Shown: one piece after another, positions 62,585 through 64,000 of the stretch
Position numbering within the stretch: position 1 is the first letter of the stretch
How the letters are laid out: each line of letters begins with the position of its first letter
The notes under the pieces: generated by a model
The model's input: only the letters and a program-made list of their open reading frames with translations
What the model was told of the DNA's origin: nothing
Database searches by the model: none
Program-made: the position numbers and the translations under genes
Origin: Catalinimonas sp038039535
Lineage (GTDB): Bacteria > Bacteroidota > Bacteroidia > Cytophagales > Cyclobacteriaceae
NCBI RefSeq assembly: GCF_038039535.1
Contig: NZ_JBBPHP010000027.1
Location: forward strand, 28,567 to 92,566
DNA length: 64,000 nt
Direction of reading: 5' to 3'

Positions 62585-63034
62585 TTATGTTAGTGCTGGT
62601 TTAATTAGAGCATGCAACTCCTTAGGAAGGTTGTCCATGATGTCCTGCCATTCTCCGGGAGATATATAGTGGCCTAATGCTTTAAATACCTTTTTAATCA
62701 AAAAGATAGAGTGATCGTGATCACCGAAGTCTTCTTCGCCAGTAGTACGATTTTTTGATTTTACTGCATCAATGAATTCCTGAAGGTGTTTTATTTCTGA
62801 AGGAGCTTTTCCATATTTCCATTCTGTCACATACATTCCTTTCAGAAATAAAGGTAGCTGGGCCATAAATTGGAAGGATTCCTGTATGCCAAGCCTGTCT
62901 CTAAGCGTGTGCAATACTGCTTTAAGAATTCTTTCTGCCTTTCTCACATTATCAGGTGCCTGTAGTTCTATGGCAAGCTCTGTCAGGAATTTATTGGCCT
63001 CAGAGGCGTGATGGTCAAAGTAATGCGTTCCCAT
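62585..63034 (-). CDS. DUF2267 protein
   Basis: 149 residues of helical DUF2267 type: FLTELAIELQAPDNVRKAERILKAVLHTLRDRLGIQESFQFMAQLPLFLKGMYVTEW, ending YISPGEWQDIMDNLPKELHALI. Its function is unknown, but it commonly occurs beside DUF892, UspA and PRTase genes. It is the first gene of the unit; paired Crp/FNR-type sites lie 95 and 117 bases upstream. Confidence 0.92.
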   Translation of the reverse strand: MGTHYFDHHASEANKFLTELAIELQAPDNVRKAERILKAVLHTLRDRLGIQESFQFMAQLPLFLKGMYVTEWKYGKAPSEIKHLQEFIDAVKSKNRTTGEEDFGDHDHSIFLIKKVFKALGHYISPGEWQDIMDNLPKELHALIKPALT

Positions 63035-63439
63035 AGTAGGCGAATTAAAAATTGAATATTTGGTTCTCTTGAAACCGTTTAATTGGTAGTATCAAAATTG
63101 ATCAAATGCATGTACAAAACGGATGATCTAAATCACCATCAGCGTTGATTAAGATCATAATCCATATCTAATCTGGTTTAAAGTTTTTTAGAAAAATTTT
63201 AATGATTATGCAAATATTTTAGAGTCACGGAGATTTCTACAGGGAATAATAGTGATACTGAACGTATGAAATATGTCTTTATGGTTTTGTAGGAAAAGTT
63301 ACTTTTTTAATATCTTTTTATTAAACAACAGATAATTATTAGTATCTGTAATCTTGTTTTGTATAGAAGGTTAGCTCAAATTTTATACATATCCTCGTTG
63401 TAGCTGTAAAAAGTCAACAGTAATCCATATAAATCGCCA
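63035..63439. other. Intergenic region with the DUF2267 promoter sites
   Basis: Its left part carries the paired sites at 63124-63157. The rest is AT-rich with no gene; it follows the stop of the groEL fragment. Confidence 0.55.
63124..63157. promoter_or_regulatory. Crp/FNR-type site pair at 22 bp, DUF2267 unit
   Basis: TGATCTAAATCA (63124) and TGATTAAGATCA (63146). Both match TGAT-N4-ATCA perfectly and lie exactly 22 bp apart. This is the cleanest pair in the window. Confidence 0.8.
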
Positions 63440-63877
63440 TCAGACAAACTCAGGTACTACACCCTGACTTTTCTCCTTTTCAGTTCTGTTGACAATCACA
63501 CATTCTGTGGTCAATAACATACCAGCAACAGAGGCAGCGTACTCCAGCGCCAAACGACTAACCTTGGTAGGATCTATGATGCCGCTAGAATATAAATTTT
63601 CAAAGGTTTCGTTTTTGGCGTTAAACCCGAAATCATCGGTTCCGTTTTTTACCCTGTAGATAACTTCAGACTCCTCTACTCCAGTATTGATGATGATTTG
63701 TCTTAGAGGTTCTTCCAGCGCTTTTTTAACAATGTCTACCCCTGCTTTTTCATCTTCATTGAGCACCTCTACGCTTTGCAAAGCCGATAATGTTCGGATG
63801 TACGCTACACCACCTCCTGGAACAATCCCTTCCTCTACAGCAGCGCGGGTCGCATGCAGCGCTTCATCTGGCTTATG
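63440..63877 (-). pseudogene. groEL: groEL 3' fragment (C-terminal part of a 60-kDa chaperonin)
   Basis: The open frame from the TAG at 63878-63880 to the stop reads DEALHATRAAVEEGIVPGGGVAYIRTLSALQSV...KALEEPLRQIIINTGVEE...GIIDPTKVSRLALEYAASVAGMLLTTECVIV. This aligns with the last quarter of GroEL (from about residue 400 in E. coli numbering). The first three quarters are missing: similarity stops abruptly at ~63870 and the frame is closed upstream. The Gly-Met tail is absent (ends KSQGVVPEFV). The gene is truncated by a rearrangement or by an element whose end lies at the breakpoint. Confidence 0.85.
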
Positions 63878-64000
63878 CTAAAATTAGTCAACACACCTAC
63901 TGGTAACTCTTTATTAATCAAGTATTTAAGCATGATCACTTCAAAATACTATTCGCTAAGAACTAAAAAACAAGCGGTACAATATGTTCAGGCTGGGCTA
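63878..64000. other. Sequence beyond the groEL breakpoint
   Basis: This 123-bp stretch is not GroEL. On the minus strand a short frame (FEVIMLKYLINKELPVGVLTNF) begins after a stop and runs into the groEL fragment in another frame. It is too short to name; it may be the end of an inserted element or another broken gene. Confidence 0.4.

Noticed and set aside
1..64000. tRNA, rRNA, riboswitch or prophage genes
   Set aside because: No cloverleaf, rRNA motif, known riboswitch core or phage gene set was recognised by eye; a covariance-model search would be needed to exclude small RNAs.

Overview
The window reads as chromosomal DNA of a marine-type Bacteroidetes bacterium, most likely of the order Cytophagales. 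Supporting signs are the many small secreted proteins and lipoproteins, an outer-membrane barrel of DUF6089 type, TlpA-like thioredoxin proteins, LVIVD and YncE-type propellers, a PA0069-type radical SAM protein, UPF0175/DUF3368 and DUF2281/PIN toxin-antitoxin pairs, and weak or absent Shine-Dalgarno sequences. No rRNA, tRNA, phage or CRISPR locus was recognised.

Layout. 0-4 kb: the end of a large secreted dehydrogenase-like protein, an SDR-type Rossmann protein, a TlpA-like protein and a secreted nucleoside hydrolase. 4-8.7 kb: an accessory stretch with a 42-bp-period repeat array, a DUF6624 lipoprotein, a DUF2281/PIN toxin-antitoxin pair, short dispersed hairpin repeats and a 16-bp tandem repeat. 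8.7-16.9 kb: secreted beta-propellers (LVIVD, YncE-like with a Met/His-rich loop), a Uma2 nuclease, a lipoprotein amidase, DinB and a cytochrome c-PQQ dehydrogenase fusion. 17-33.9 kb: membrane and housekeeping-like genes (UPF0316, DUF502, AI-2E, radical SAM, GPP34, PhoD, GH13, TauE) with a second toxin-antitoxin pair. 34-43 kb: small secreted proteins, an orphan antitoxin, a second 42-bp-period array, and a cluster of palindromic repeats around a GIY-YIG nuclease frame without an ATG. 43-48.5 kb: a protease-inhibitor/subtilisin convergent pair flanked by a 13-bp inverted repeat, DUF302, a sterol-desaturase-type hydroxylase and a decayed IS4-family element.

49-64 kb is a stress and envelope island: a YkuD L,D-transpeptidase (amber-interrupted), a CrtI-like oxidoreductase (frameshifted), a BON protein, an MlaE-MlaF-MlaD lipid transporter, an MBL-rhodanese protein, a double UspA protein, a diverged erythromycin-esterase-like protein, a phosphoribosyltransferase, a short MgtE, DUF892 and DUF2267 proteins, and a truncated groEL. 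Nearly every transcription unit here is preceded by a TGAY-N4-RTCA palindrome of the Crp/FNR type. In five upstream regions the palindromes come in sets whose centres lie exactly 22 bp apart. This suggests one regulon under a Crp/FNR-type regulator encoded elsewhere, and it is the strongest undescribed signal I see.

The second signal is a set of non-coding arrays that keep an exact 42-bp phase (four helical turns) while their sequences diverge. The third is the nuclease-plus-palindrome cluster at 41.4-42.6 kb. All product names come from motif recognition by eye; no database search was run.
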